Shown: positions 11,801-22,370, numbered from the stretch's first letter. The stretch is DNA of 64,000 bases from Diphasiastrum complanatum (GCA_029204225.1 CM055108.1:10138293-10202292), one strand, 5' to 3'. Notes: generated by a model from the sequence alone, not told the origin. Made by a program: numbers and translations.

Positions 11801-14800
11801 GCAAGTATGCCCTCAACTACTACTTCATTATCTTTCTTCTTGATGAGACACTACTCTTCATCAAACTGCAACACCATGTGTTGCTTCGCAATAGCTGATA
11901 TCGAGAGGAAGTTTTTCTTGATTCCTGGTACATAAAGCACATCCTTTATGTCTCCAATCTTCCCTGAAGGTAGTTGAACTTTTACTTTCCAACTCCTTTT
12001 ATATCATATGTGTAGTTGTCTCCCAACTTCACATTTGACCCATCATCTAATTTTTGAAAATTAGATAGCCACTGTCGCCTTGGTGTCATATGCTTCGAAG
12101 CTCCTGAATTAATAAACCAATAGTCTTCTTCCTTCGAGAAGCCACTACCAGAAGATGTCGATGCTGAAAACAACTCATAGTCTTCAAGATCCAAAGCACT
12201 CAATTTTGCATTAGATGTTTCTTCTTCTTCAACAAAATTCCCGACCTGCTTTTTCTTAAACTTGTTATGCCAACACTCCTTTGCATAATGTCCTGATTTT
12301 CCGCAAATAAAGCAGTTTCCTTTTCAAACCACTTTCTTTCCATCTTCTGATCGATTTGATTGATTCTCCTCCATATCTTGCTTCTTCTTCTTTCTTTTGC
12401 CACCCTTCTTGAAACTTTGCTCTTGCTTCTTTGCCAGGAATGCCTGTTCTTTGAAGTCGTCCCTGTTGACAATATTTTGTCGTCTCATTTCTTCCTGTAG
12501 TAAGATGGCATTTAGCTCATCGAAAGAAGGCCTCGTTTCTCTTAACTATAGCATCATTACAAAGTTCTGATAGGCCAAAGGTAGACTATTAAGCACAATG
12601 GATACCAACACTGAATCTTGAACACTTTCTCCAATGGCAATAAGTTGTCCTCTCAGATCTTTCACCCGAGTAAAGTAGTCCGTTATTGATTCACCTGTAC
12701 CCATCTTCAATGTGTGAAACTTATTAGTCAAGAACAAGATTCGTGATTGATTTACCGTCTCATACAAGTTCTTCAGTATATCCCAAGCGTCCTTGGGTCC
12801 AGCGACATCTTTGATATGAGGTATGATCATATCTCTAACGGACAAGTTAATGATATGATGAGCTTTTCTTCTACGTCTCTGATACTCCTGCAATTCCCTA
12901 TCAGTGGTAGGAGGTATCTCAACACGTGTGACTATCTCCCGATATTCTCTATCCTGGAGAATATTTTGCATCTTGAATTTCCATATACAATAGTTCGTTC
13001 CATCTAGCTTGCAAGTGCTAGACTCCGGCAACACAACATCATTCAACCCCGCCATAATACTGATCTATAGCAACTTCCAGCAACTTGATTTTGCTCTAAC
13101 CAGGCTATCAGAAAACCAGTGAACAGGTCTGTCAGATAACCAGTGAAGAGATCTGTCATCAAATAAACATTAATTCCTAAGAATCATAAACCTTAAATTC
13201 ATGACTCTAATGTTATGTGGAACACATAAGCGATGTTGTAGAAACGATTTTTGGCATGCCATGTCAGGGTACTGCCATGTGACATGATCTTGTGGGTAGT
13301 TTCCATTCCTCACTCCGTTAGAATTAGGAAGATTTGTCATCTCTATGTGCCTATTTCATATGCTACAGAACTATTGGCAACATTATGATTTTGTCTTAAT
13401 GAGATTGGCATGTGACCTGTGACTACCCTAGAAGCATCAATGATGCGAATAGGGAATATTATAGATATTGTAGATTATAGCCATGCTATGTGCAATGAAA
13501 TCAGTGGTTGAAGACTTAAACATGTGGTTGGACTCCAAAATTAAGTTGCATATCACCTATTTTTTTGTATTTGAGTATTATCCTTTCTAGACTTTACTCG
13601 ACAGGAGTATAGTCATGTAACAATTTCACAATATGTAGGCAGTTGCTGAAATAGCTTGGCTAAATGACAGGTGGAGGAGACCAGGTATCGAGCAGCCCTG
13701 CTGGAAGCTTATCTTTCTAGAAGAGGAGCTGATCTACCTCCAATGTGTATTGATTATAAAGTCTTCCTGGTCAATTCTGAGTGCAGGTGAATATTTGGTT
13801 TGTAAATGATTGGTTTTGCTAACTCTGTTTGTTTCTTCTGGGAGTAAAAGCAAATTAGGAGTTAGGATATTTTTGCATCTTTCATCCTGCACAATCAGGA
13901 CTTTTTTCCACATCTGCATCCGTCATGTCCTCTAGTGATGAGTTAGCTGGTTCCAGTCCGGTCCCCTGGCTGTAAGTTATAAATTTAACAGGGCTTCATC
14001 ATCTCATGAAGGCAGCAAATACACAATCTTGGTGGACATTGATTATAGGTCATGTTGTGCATATGGTTTTTGAATGAAGTTTCCGGTCATGCAAAATACT
14101 GGCAAGTTTCTGGTGAAGCTATCAAAAGCTTCATATTACAAGGTAGATAATAAGTTCCACTTAATCAGTAATTGTAACTTTTGCACCTAAAAGGAGTGAA
14201 GGACTGGTCGAGGACAAGGAAAAGGAAGAAAATGATTTTTCTTAGCAGCTTATCTTTGTGATGAATTTTCCTTAAGGTTGGCCATCTTCTCTTACTCCTT
14301 ATTAGCGGGATGGATCAGACTGCTAGCTAAAAGTTATCAATCTACTAAACACAGAACTATGTTGGACACTTTTGTTACAGGGCATCATTGTTAATTTGGG
14401 CATAAACAGCTGTTGTGTTTACTTGTTGGGACTAAGTTGGTGGCACGGACATAAAGTGGTATGGGTGGACGTTGTCCCCCAATTGCAGAATTTTGTCGTT
14501 TAAGCCTCTGCACATGCCTTATCTACTTTTCAAAGGGCTTGCATTGGTTGTCTCAATAGCTTGCCTTTATTTCAGCTAGTGATCATTAAGACTTTTTGAA
14601 TTTCTGGATTTGTGGGCTGAAATTATGTGGACAACTTAAAAGGCTTCTTCTTTGCATAATGTGTGTATGTATGAGTGCCTGTTGTGTGTGTACGCAAACA
14701 TGCATGTATGTGTGTATACGTCTATATGTATATGTATCCTGCCATTCACCCTATTTTGTTTCTGCAAGTCTGTAGCGCCAGTACTTTGTTTTTGGTTTTG

Positions 14801-17800
14801 GCTTCTGAGACTCGAGTAAGATTGAAAATGATGTGGTGCAGGCCAGAGCAAGCTATTCTTATGCAGCCCGAAGTTCTAACCGGGGTGCAGTGGAAGTATC
14901 TTTTGGATCAAGATCTAGATAGAGGCTATTTCACTTGGCTGGGGCCTCTATATTCAACATCAAAAAAAGGTTTTCTGAAAGCTAGTGTCTATAAGCAGCT
15001 GCAGTTTATTCTCTCTACCACTCCAACTTGGGATCGGTAGTGTGAAGCATACTCTTAGCTCGACATTCTGTCAATTGCAGCTGTTCTGAAGTTTGCATGG
15101 TACCCATGTGATAGCTATGCTAGTATTTGCCTATGTTTTAACTGACAAGCGTCTTGCAATGATTTTATAGTTGTGTGGCTCCCTATTGTGATTGCAGGAT
15201 GTGGCTTGAGGGAGGTAGAATAATGGTCGGGGACTTTTTGCAGTTTAAGGGCAGAGCAGAGGACATGGAAGCTCTAAAATTTGTGAAACGGCCAACTGTT
15301 AGCAATTTGGCAATGGTTCATTTCCGGAGCTTACTACCAAATCTTTTAGGTACAAAATCTCTGCTCAACAAATGGTTTCCATAAATTCTTAATTCTTGAG
15401 TTGCCATTTTCTGCTATTTGAGTAATTTTATCAGATAACCACAATTTGACAGATTGATAAAATTTCTTTCATTGGTGCAACTAGTTTTCTTCTTGTGGTA
15501 GGTAGGCACATTTGAGCCATTTATGAGTATTTTTCTTCCATGGATCTCTATGATGCAGCAATTATCACATCCTAATGGTTTGTGATTTTCTTTGTATACT
15601 TGGAGGTAAGAGATTTGTTGTGTCCTACTTATTATGCTGGAGCAAAGCCGAAAAGCCTATTGATCCCTTTTTTGGACCATATAAGCTTAATCAGCCAAGT
15701 TGCTTGTCCATCAAATTTGACACGGTTGAACATGTCAGTCTGAAAGGAAGTTGTAGAAATTTCTTGCTAGTACTGGGAAAGATGAACTTGGTGAGGTCTC
15801 AAGTACAATTGCCCTCGACAAGCCTTAGTAGCTCTTTGGATACAACAAACTTTTGAGATGTTGGGGTTTTTGGTGCCATGGAAGGCTTTTCAAGAGACCA
15901 CGAAGGAAGTAGAACATTCCTGAAAAGCTTGGTGCTTAGACCACTTATTTGGGTGATAATAATGTGGACAATGTTTGCTATTTAAGTTTCTTAAAGAACA
16001 AGAAAAGAACTTATAGTTAAAATGGTAATTGTGTCCAGCCAATTTTCAATGATATTGATTTGAAATTAAAACATCGTGGATATAGTGCAGCAAGGTTATG
16101 AAGTGATGCACCTCCCTGAAATTTGATAGTTGAGTAAGTAGGTACTAATGAGTTTGTGCTTTTATTATCCACCCTTTTTGAGAACAGTACAGAACGTTTG
16201 AAGATGTCCTTATCTGAATTTTATCTTAATGAAGACATGGTGAAATGACGAAGTGTCATAATGGCAAACATAATAAGATATTTTCGTTTGCAGTAGCTTG
16301 GAACTTTTTGTGCAAAATGTTAATGCACATGCATGGTTTCTCAAATATCTTCCAGAAATTTGTTGCATTGAACATAGTATTTGGAATGTGCTATGATGGA
16401 AGAATAGGGACATAAAAAAAGTGACACAACATACAGCTGTCTCAAGCCTAGTTACCACATGAAATCAAACCCAAGGGTCTATTCTTTATTAGAGGAATAG
16501 AAAGATATTATGTCCTTTTGATAAGTAAAAGGACCTAGGACCAATGAAGAGACTGAAACATGTATGTGAGTTCATCTCTTTTATGTAATATGGTGGATCA
16601 TTCTATTCTATTGCAGTACAAGGTTTGTCATTCTTTCTCATCTCTTTTCTCGTAGTATGCGAATACATTGATGTTATGGAGGCATAGTCCATAGTTCAAT
16701 AAGTACACGTCTGTGAGTACCCTGGGACTGGCAACTAATTTATGGTATTGTTTTATTAAGTTCAGATCCCGGATAAGACTATTTTAGTGGGTACAGACTC
16801 TTTTGCCCTAATTTGGTCGCCCTAAAGGTCACATTGGAAAGCTTCTAGATAATCGCTAAATTGGTATAGATAAGGGCCAATGATTACTATTTCTCATTTT
16901 GAAAATTCAACATCTTTTGGTAGGAACGTCCAATTAATGATCTATGAAGTGCTCCGAACTCATGAAATAGCAAAGAATAGGAAGATTCACACAATAGAAC
17001 CTTGTTGCGGAAACTAAAATATTTCCCTTTTTTGAGCAAACTTTGACTTGCAATATCTTGCGATAGAACACTTTGATTGACAACTTATTAATTGCCTTGA
17101 GTTTAAAATGCGAGGAGGAATATGAATATTCACAAATAGAATCTTGCAAAACAATATACATAATACCAAAATGGACAGAAAAAGATAGATAGGAGCACTT
17201 TCAACGTTGCATGGCTTGTCAACTGAACAAGGCTGAAATAGTGAGTTTCTAGGGCTCACACCATCCAATTGAGATACCGTGCCGTGTCTTTGATCTGCAT
17301 GTTTTTTTCAGTCTTTGATCCTTTCTTAAGTTCTGGCTACTTAATATTGATTAATAGGCTAAAACTGAGGTCCCTACCTTGAGCATATGTCGACTATCTA
17401 AGGCTACAAATGAATAATTTTGCTTGGGTCTTCAATTGTTAGGTGATGAAAATTTATACTGTGAGCTTCAAGGGACAACTTAGATGCAATATAATTATCA
17501 ACTTAGATTCATTTATATGTACGCTTGCCAGGCAGCTTTTGATATCTTTGTTAGATAATTATAATGAATTGGCGGTTTGCTGTTCATTCTGTTCAATTTT
17601 GTATGATGACTTTTGAGATCGTTGATAACCTGAGAGAATCGAAAAAGAAGCAATAATATAATTGTCATGTCAATTGGGATGTAAGGATCTGTTCAAAAGC
17701 ATCTTCTATGCCACCTCTCTATAAAAGAAGAAGCATGCTGTATATCAAGGCTGAGAGTGAACTCTCATGATTGAGGATTGGACCTGGGTATTGGTGCAGT

Positions 17801-18496
17801 CCAGAACTCAAGTGGAGCATGAGGGTTGCGTTATTTGCAAACTGGAATTGTAGAGTGAGTGTGGAAGCTCCTAGAACGTGTATGCTTGAGAGATGTATGG
17901 AAGGTTTTCAAGAAGATGTTAACCACTAATCTGAGCATGTTACTGTATCTCAAACATAGACAAGTTTAGTATGATATGCAGCTCAATCTACAAGCTCGGA
18001 GTAGTTAAATGTTGTGCTAAATTCATTTATTGGTCTATGCTCTTACAACACGTTGTTCATGCTATGCATGATAAACCTGCACTTCAAAGTTCCATGGACA
18101 TTAGAGAGTTTATTCTATTAAAGGCAGACATGGACGAGACCCACACATGCATGCATGCAAGCAGACACAATAGCACACATTAAACTCCAATGGGTGTTAG
18201 TCAGCTCATTCCATTAAATATGGAGACAGATGAGGCACACATTCTTATCAGCACAATGACAATAACTTTTTGTCTTACTTGCAGGGTTATTAGTTGGAAT
18301 ATGGCCTGAAGTGAAGATCACAATCTCAGTTCGTGATTTTCGAGAAAAGGTAGGATTTCTTGGAAAGAGACAAAGAGAAGAGACTGTGCAGATCAAAGTG
18401 AACCCAGATCTAGAGATTGTATTTAGAATTGTAGGGACCAGCAAAGCCCAGAAATTCAAAATTAATAATGTGGTTGGCTTGTCTTTAAGTGTATAG
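6701..18496 (+). CDS. NERD (nuclease-related) domain protein; six exons, 5' end not seen
   Basis: Join of 6701-6802, 6977-7088, 13671-13786, 14842-15036, 15198-15349 and 18285-18496. All internal phases agree and the join gives 295 codons before TAG. Exons 1-2 carry the NERD signature 'GRREIDLVLLTNR' then 'KIYVVEVKNWSGIIKLEPDG', that is an E-I-D acidic site followed by an E-V-K pair. Established family knowledge places NERD as related to PD-(D/E)XK nucleases. The next exon continues 'VEETRYRAALLEAYLSRRG', the helix after the core. Later exons read 'QLQFILSTTPTWDR' and 'GDFLQFKGRAEDMEALK', the plant-type C-terminal extension. Plant homologues usually begin with a short hydrophobic N-terminus, which is missing here. 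Whether the gene is intact cannot be decided without that exon. Substrate and cellular role are not established. Confidence 0.85.
6977..7088 (+). CDS. NERD gene exon with E-V-K core
   Basis: Acceptor GAGCAG (6976), donor GTAAGC (7089). It completes the split Arg codon and encodes 'KIYVVEVKNWSGII' through 'IQKHPNI'. It ends in phase 0, matching the exon at 13671. Confidence 0.9.
7302..7512 (-). pseudogene. Ty1/copia RT/RNase H junction fragment
   Basis: Minus-strand open stretch with 'HWKVIKRILRYVKGTLRYGI', then 'FVDANWAGN' and 'RRSTTGYAFNLG'. These are the copia RT tail and RNase H start. Only about 70 codons remain. It abuts a plus-strand copia fragment head to head at about 7512. Confidence 0.8.
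7513..8580 (+). pseudogene. Ty1/copia RT and RNase H remnant
   Basis: Plus-strand sequence starts with 'QPEGYVVKGKEDHVY' (RT) at about 7514. It continues 'IMITLYVDHSLLYNNSTKL' at about 7620, where the catalytic Y-V-D-D has become Y-V-D-H. After several frame changes it shows RNase H traces such as 'KAKYIATHATKEAIWLRQV' at about 8275-8330 and 'LFCDNMSCIAL' at about 8370. Many stops are present, so it is dead. Confidence 0.8.
8581..8802 (+). other. possible 3' LTR start after copia remnant
   Basis: A purine run (AAGGGGTAGG, about 8622-8631) follows the RNase H remnant, as expected for a polypurine tract. An LTR may start just after it, but no second copy was found to confirm it. Confidence 0.25.
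8803..8857. repeat. (GA)n microsatellite
   Basis: About 27 uninterrupted AG units. Confidence 0.95.
8858..9225. other. unassigned intronic sequence
   Basis: Nothing recognised between the (GA)n tract and repeat copy B. Confidence 0.4.
9226..9520. repeat. dispersed repeat, copy B
   Basis: Direct-orientation partner of 1858-2180, slightly shorter. Its right edge coincides with the point where the minus-strand copia polyprotein of 9525-13055 breaks off, so it may mark an insertion or recombination point. Confidence 0.7.
9725..10510 (-). pseudogene. copia reverse transcriptase (longest open part)
   Basis: A 261-codon open stretch. It contains 'WVYRTKYKSDGSIDKHKARL', 'GIDYEETFAPVAK', 'QMDVKSEFLNGFLEEEVYME', 'LYGLKQAAKAWY' and the catalytic 'MYVDDLLITG' near residue 208. 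The RT catalytic Asp pair is kept. The open frame ends before the RNase H domain, which is absent. Confidence 0.9.
10511..11085 (-). pseudogene. copia integrase C-terminus and linker
   Basis: 10843-11085 encodes 'MRVFGSIAYAHIPKDSKSKL', then 'CLFFGYDSQEKGYRLYD' and 'IISREVIFDE', the standard segment after the copia integrase core. The next 330 bases are a low-complexity linker split by frameshifts. Confidence 0.8.
11250..11760 (-). pseudogene. copia GAG-pre-integrase and integrase core
   Basis: Contains the zinc-binding 'CEGCVLGNHH' near residue 20 of the open stretch. It is followed by 'ELVHTDLYGPM', 'FMVFVDDYSRKTW' and 'LRSDKGGEYIS', giving the first two D positions of the DDE core and the GGEY motif. 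The frame is lost after 'KRQFANRT', so the rest of the core, including the catalytic Glu region, is shifted. Confidence 0.85.
11982..12203 (-). pseudogene. copia protease with Asp-to-Asn active site
   Basis: 'DYWFINSGASKHMTPRRQWL' corresponds to the family pattern W-x-x-D-S-G-A-S-x-H-M. Here the catalytic Asp is Asn, so the protease should be inactive. Confidence 0.8.
12204..12545 (-). pseudogene. copia gag basic/zinc-knuckle region
   Basis: A Lys/Arg-rich stretch between gag and protease in broken frames. A decayed CCHC knuckle ('CFICGKSGHYAK'-like coding, read across frames near 12260-12320) is apparent. No full-length frame is kept. Confidence 0.55.
12546..13055 (-). pseudogene. copia gag (UBN2/Retrotran_gag type)
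   Basis: 169 open codons starting 'MAGLNDVVLPESSTCKLDGT', then 'NYCIWKFKMQNIL', 'AKDAWDIL'-like 'PKDAWDILKNLYETVNQSRI', and 'MGTGESITDYFTRVKDLRGQ'. This is the normal N-terminal gag of plant copia elements. A frame break follows at about 12546. Confidence 0.85.
13081..13670. other. probable copia 5' LTR/leader remnant and intron end
   Basis: Sequence beyond the gag start contains a two-fold 'ACCAGTGAA' repeat near 13110-13150. No second LTR copy is available to mark the ends. It runs up to the acceptor of the NERD exon at 13671. Confidence 0.35.
13671..13786 (+). CDS. NERD gene exon with post-core helix
   Basis: Acceptor GACAG (13670) immediately follows an in-frame TGA. Donor GTGAAT (13787). 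It encodes 'VEETRYRAALLEAYLSRRGA' then 'DLPPMCIDYKVFLVNSEC' and ends in phase 2, matching the exon at 14842. Confidence 0.9.
14842..15036 (+). CDS. NERD gene exon
   Basis: Acceptor TGCAG (14841), donor GTAGTG (15037). It encodes 'PEQAILMQPEVLTGVQWKYL' through 'KQLQFILSTTPTWDR'. The 'FILST-P-WDR' block is typical of plant NERD proteins. It ends in phase 2. Confidence 0.9.
15198..15349 (+). CDS. NERD gene exon
   Basis: Acceptor TGCAG (15197), donor GTACAA (15350). It encodes 'MWLEGGRIMVGDFLQFKGRA' then 'EDMEALKFVKRPTVSNL' and ends in phase 1. Confidence 0.9.
15350..18284 (+). other. NERD gene intron of 2.9 kb
   Basis: GT-AG intron with matching phase 1 on both sides. Apart from AT-rich sequence I see no recognisable transposon domain, RNA gene or long tandem repeat in it. 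Confidence 0.8.
18285..18496 (+). CDS. NERD gene terminal exon
   Basis: Acceptor TGCAG (18284). It encodes 'LLVGIWPEVKITISVRDFRE' and continues with 'ETVQIKVNPDLEIVFRIV' and 'KAQKFKINNVVGLSLSV' to TAG. A GTAGGA at 18350 could act as an internal donor. The frame after it still reads like the family's C-terminus ('VRKFKLSS'-like end), so I treat it as coding. Confidence 0.85.
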
Positions 18497-19169
18497 ACTG
18501 GTGAAGAATTTTCCATGTACAAAAGTTATAATGGTTGTCATCAAGCTGTTAACCATGCTTTGACCAAGTGTCACCACTAATCAAAGAGTCAAGTGATAAC
18601 CCTTCAAGATGTATTATATACCAGATACTGCAAGTGAAAGTTGGACCACCCAAGGGCTGAATTTGGTGGCCACTATAGTTGAAGCTTAGGCTGGTGCAAA
18701 ATCGGCACTCAACTTTGCTGAATAATTTTCAAAGTTGAGCTTTTAATGGCAAGTTGGAAGAAGGGAATTCAGAAATATTCAAGGTTCCTGCAAGCATCTT
18801 TCTACAACCCAATGTTTTCACACTCAAGAATGTTAATAGGCAAGTAGTGTGATGTTGAGGTTTTTGACCATAGTCTAATTACACATTTTTTTCTATTTGT
18901 TTCTCTGAAAATAACTGCAATGTGGCGGTAGCATAAACAACTGAAAAAGAGAGCGCTGATTAAATCAGCGTAGAGCAGTTCAAATGATAACTATTCCTCA
19001 TTGTTTAAATCTATCTGCTTTTTCATCTGTTTCATAACTATCTGCTTGGAGCCTGCTGAGAGTCCTACCGTGATGGAGAAGAGCGTGTGTTAGCAGCAAC
19101 ATAAAAAAATGTGCCCTTAGAGAAGTCTCTTTAGTGACCTACAAAGGCAGCAAAATGAGAGTAATCAAT
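18497..19169. other. downstream of NERD gene (3' UTR and intergenic)
   Basis: No coding signal. It presumably includes the 3' UTR. No clear AATAAA-type signal was singled out. Confidence 0.4.
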
Positions 19170-19438
19170 GTCTCAATCTTAGAAGGGTCGGAAGGTTCGG
19201 TTCCGAACGTACGTTCCGGAACGTTCTTGGTCGGAACGATATTCATATAAATTTAATTAATTTAATTATTTATATGAATTAAATCCTTAGTTAAAAAAAC
19301 GTATTTTTTTTTGAGGGCATCGTTCCGGGGCGGAACGCCTTTTTAAAAAAAACATATTTTTTTTTTGAGGGCAACGTTCCGGAGCGGAATGCATTCTGGA
19401 ACGCGTTCCGTTCCGGAACGGGCAACTAAGGTCTCAAT
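19170..19438. mobile_element. hAT-like MITE with short-palindrome array (253 bp plus 8-bp TSDs)
   Basis: The direct repeat GTCTCAAT occurs at 19170-19177 and 19431-19438, an 8-bp target-site duplication typical of hAT elements. The element between them (19178-19430) begins CTTAG and ends CTAAG, a short terminal inverted repeat. The interior has many short palindromes built from GTTCCGGAAC/GAACGTACGTTC units, an AT-rich stem at about 19230-19270 (ATTCATATAAA and its complement), and two copies of TTTTTTGAGGGCA-CGTTCCGG. There is no coding capacity. Confidence 0.7.
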
Positions 19439-20658
19439 AAACAACCATTTAACAATGATTTTCAACAAAAATTTGGCCTACAAAATTGTGCCCCCTGGAC
19501 AGTTAGCTACCAAAAAATGCCCTCAGAACAACAAATCCCAACAAATTTGTGGGTTGCAAGAGTGTGCCCAAAAATCAATGTTTTCTGTTGTAGAAAATCA
19601 GCCTCAAATCATTGATTTTCAACAGACTTTTGAGGTGTAGAAATGCACCCAACTATGGTTGAAAAATAGCAGTAGATCTCAAAGAAAGATGAACCCTACT
19701 GTGAGGCCTTTGAACAAACAGCAACCTATGAATTTATGACACTAAACTTCAAACAAATTAAGCTGAAAAATGTTTCTAGTCCCAACCTCCTTTCTCTGAA
19801 ACAATGCATTCTAGCTACAATGTGTCTTAAAATGAGTTTTTGAATTTTGATGTCTAACCAACAGATTGTTAGAATTGTGACACATTGCTTGCCATAGCAT
19901 AATGCTTGAAATTGGCTATGTAAATAATGAATCGAACAATTGTATGGACATGAGTCCTCATTGGTTTGATACCATGTGAAATATTCAAACAAATTCTAAC
20001 AATTTTGCATTCATCATTCAATAGCATCACAAAAAAGTATTCACAATTGATAGAGAGGAACCTCCATAATAGATCAATGATAGAGCAATACAATAAAGCT
20101 AACTGATGTGAGGGAAAAACTCCCTCTCATATAGGGAGCAATGTCTCTTCAGTTTTTGGTAATGAAAGCAAGGGGTATTGGAAAACCAAAGGCTACTAGT
20201 CACTGAATACAAAAAAAAGGCCAGTCATCAACAATCTTTGGCACCCAAAAAGTCACTGGGCAGTGGGTAGTTGTCCAATAATAACGTGTATCGAAACGCT
20301 TAGTCTAACAAATTGGGACATGGACCAATTGCTCTTGATATATGACAATGTATTTAAGGTTTTGTCAAATAGACATATACTGATGTTGTTTATGCATGTA
20401 GTTGCCACTTGTATTGATCATGGACCTTTTCTTAGCAAATGAGAAAGTGATAGTCGTAATCCAGTATGTACTAGTTGAATTATATACATTGGTTTAATTT
20501 TGAATTTTCTTAAAGTAATTGGTAGAAACTAGCCATATTTAGGCATTAAAATTTTATTTAGAAGGATTTTAGATATAGCCTACATTCTAATGTTGAAAGA
20601 AAGGAAAAGCATAATTGAATTTATCTATATTTAGTATCTTTATAGTAAAAAACACCTA
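19439..20658. other. unassigned intergenic sequence
   Basis: AT-rich sequence without a recognisable gene or element. It contains only short spurious open frames. Confidence 0.4.
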
Positions 20659-20663
20659 CCATA

Positions 20664-21362
20664 TGTGAAAGTACTGTACTTTAGGACCATAAATGGATCT
20701 ACAAAAGATCCACAAGAGTGATTGGATGCTTGCTTAACAATCTATCAAAAAACTAGACACAAAAAAGTTGATCTAGATTGGCAATTTGACAAACAACAAG
20801 CATTAACAATCAAAAGCATTGATAAACATTGAAATCTGAGCCCACACGTGTGTACTACAGGCTGTAGTACGGCCTTCAACCTGAGAAACAAGTAGAAATT
20901 GATTTGGTTTCATTTGGATCACAAAAACTCAATGTACATAGTGAACTAGCTTGAGATTGCCAATGAGCTCCAAAAATTTTCTATCTTCTCACTATGGAGA
21001 GAGGGAATACATAGCAAATTCGACTTCCTTCTTGAAGTTAGGTGAATTTCCAGCATGTAATAAGGAAGTTAACTCACTCTCCTTGACCTAAAATGAAACC
21101 CTAGTCTATTTCCTAGAGTTATGCTTGGTAGGTAGCTAGTTGGTCAAATTTTCACCTTAAACTTAGGTGTAGGTCCTATAGTAGGGATGACCACCAAATA
21201 GACATGACCAACTCTCTTGACTTGACCTAACCTACATTAGGATGGGTTTCCCATGTAGCATCATGGCCTCACATGTGTGGGACCCACTTGTGTACACAAT
21301 TTACACTATTCTACATGGTTTTTGATCAAGCTAGATTTGCCAATTTTTGGCAATTCTTCACA
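20664..21362 (-). repeat. 3' LTR (699 bp)
   Basis: Direct repeat of 24522-25220. Differences seen: GCATTAAC versus GCTTTAAC and ATCTGAGC versus ATCCGAGC. It holds a perfect CACACGTGTG palindrome with a G-box core at 20843-20852. Confidence 0.95.
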
Positions 21363-21569
21363 CTCCTCCTCAAATTTAGCTTGATCTATTTACAACTCTC
21401 TTGATAGATCAATGAAAGCTTTTAGAAGTGTCTAAAAAATCCAGCTACAAAGAAGGAACTTTTGAGACTCCAATAGAGAATGATGTCCATGAAGGATCTT
21501 TCACCACCTCTTAGAGGATTCCTTACAAGATCAATAAATGTGTCTATATACATGTAGCACACTTCAAAA

Positions 21570-22337
21570 CTAAACATCATGCCAAGCCATGGATTCCAAG
21601 GCATTTTGTGCACTTGAAGATACATCAATGAAAATATTAAGTGCATAAATAATGTTGCCAAAGACAACTTGTCTTGCTTGATCCATATGATTGAGCCTAG
21701 ATGGCTCCATCTTGATACTCAAGATTCTTCTTGGAGTCCTCGGGTCTTGAGCTTGATCCTCCACTTGACTTGACTCCAAAACATCAATGAATTAAATAAT
21801 GTATTGATCCAAAGGTGCTTCTTCAAGTTTACAAATCTTCCACTCTTGAAAGATCACATTTCCACCATTGACAAATTCTTTGGTTGAAAACAAGTAGATT
21901 CTACAATCTCTACTTGAAGAGCAAAACACTACCATTATTCCTATCATTGAAATAGGATAATCTTTGGTCCTTACATTGGAATGATCATGCACAAAGCATG
22001 TGGACACAAAGATTTTCAAAGCAAATGATGTTTCATCTTTTATGACTCTATTCAAACTATTACAAAAATAGTTATCCAATGAAATCGCTTTATCAACAAC
22101 AAATGTAGATTTCAAAGCATCCCATTTCATTGTCTTGTCATACAAAGTAATAAACACCATGGATCTTAAAGGTAAGAAACAAGTCACCTCATGTCTACTA
22201 ATACTTTCCAAAAAGTATTCAAAGATAGTAGACTCTCCAATGCTCACCACCCTTGCAAGATGCACACTTGAATGGACAATTTGCATGCAATTTGATGACT
22301 CGGCCATTGTCATTGAGGACTCCCTTGGAACTCTCAT
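21570..22337 (-). pseudogene. copia integrase C-terminal/linker remnant
   Basis: Two open stretches (21792-22337, 181 codons; 21570-21779, 69 codons) end in 'NGGNVIFQEWKICKLEEAPL', then 'ESSQVEDQAQDPRTPRR'. These resemble the copia region after the integrase core ('DVxFxE' and the 'RRS-R' linker). The upstream part of the 181-codon stretch ('DALKSTFVVDKAISLDNYF') is not recognised. Between this and the left LTR nothing like RT is present. It is probably what remains after internal deletion. Confidence 0.5.
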
Positions 22338-22370
22338 GCTTTGAGGCTGATCCTCAATATCTTCCTCCTT

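Larger units (their letters stand above)
9525..13080 (-). mobile_element. Ty1/copia retrotransposon, 3' truncated, multiple frameshifts
   Basis: On the minus strand the order is gag, CCHC knuckle, protease, GAG-pre-integrase, integrase and RT, which is the Ty1/copia order. The RT breaks off in the RT-RNase H connection at about 9525, where repeat copy B begins. No RNase H or 3' LTR is attached. At least four frame changes split the polyprotein, and the protease has lost its catalytic Asp. The 5' LTR should lie above 13080, but no second copy exists to define it. It sits antisense inside the NERD gene intron. Confidence 0.85.
7089..13670 (+). other. NERD gene intron of 6.6 kb filled with copia debris
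   Basis: GT-AG intron joining phase-0 exons ('HPNI' to 'VEET'). It contains two head-to-head copia scraps, (GA)n, dispersed repeat copy B and a long minus-strand copia element. Most of the intron is therefore transposon-derived. Confidence 0.85.

Noticed and set aside
13906-13970. Possible extra NERD exon with a strong GTAAGT donor at 13971
   Set aside because: The exon ending at 13786 and the one starting at 14842 already match in phase and protein context. Inserting this piece would break the frame.
14675-14841. Met start of a 121-codon open frame overlapping NERD exon at 14842
   Set aside because: The part before 14842 lies upstream of a good acceptor, is low-complexity (TGTATG repeats) and does not resemble the family. 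It is intronic.
15575-15856. 93-codon open frame in the last NERD intron
   Set aside because: No family resemblance, and flanking exons join in phase without it.
21422-21667. 81-codon frame near the left LTR of the young copia element
   Set aside because: Overlaps another frame that better matches copia linker sequence, and has no RT motifs.
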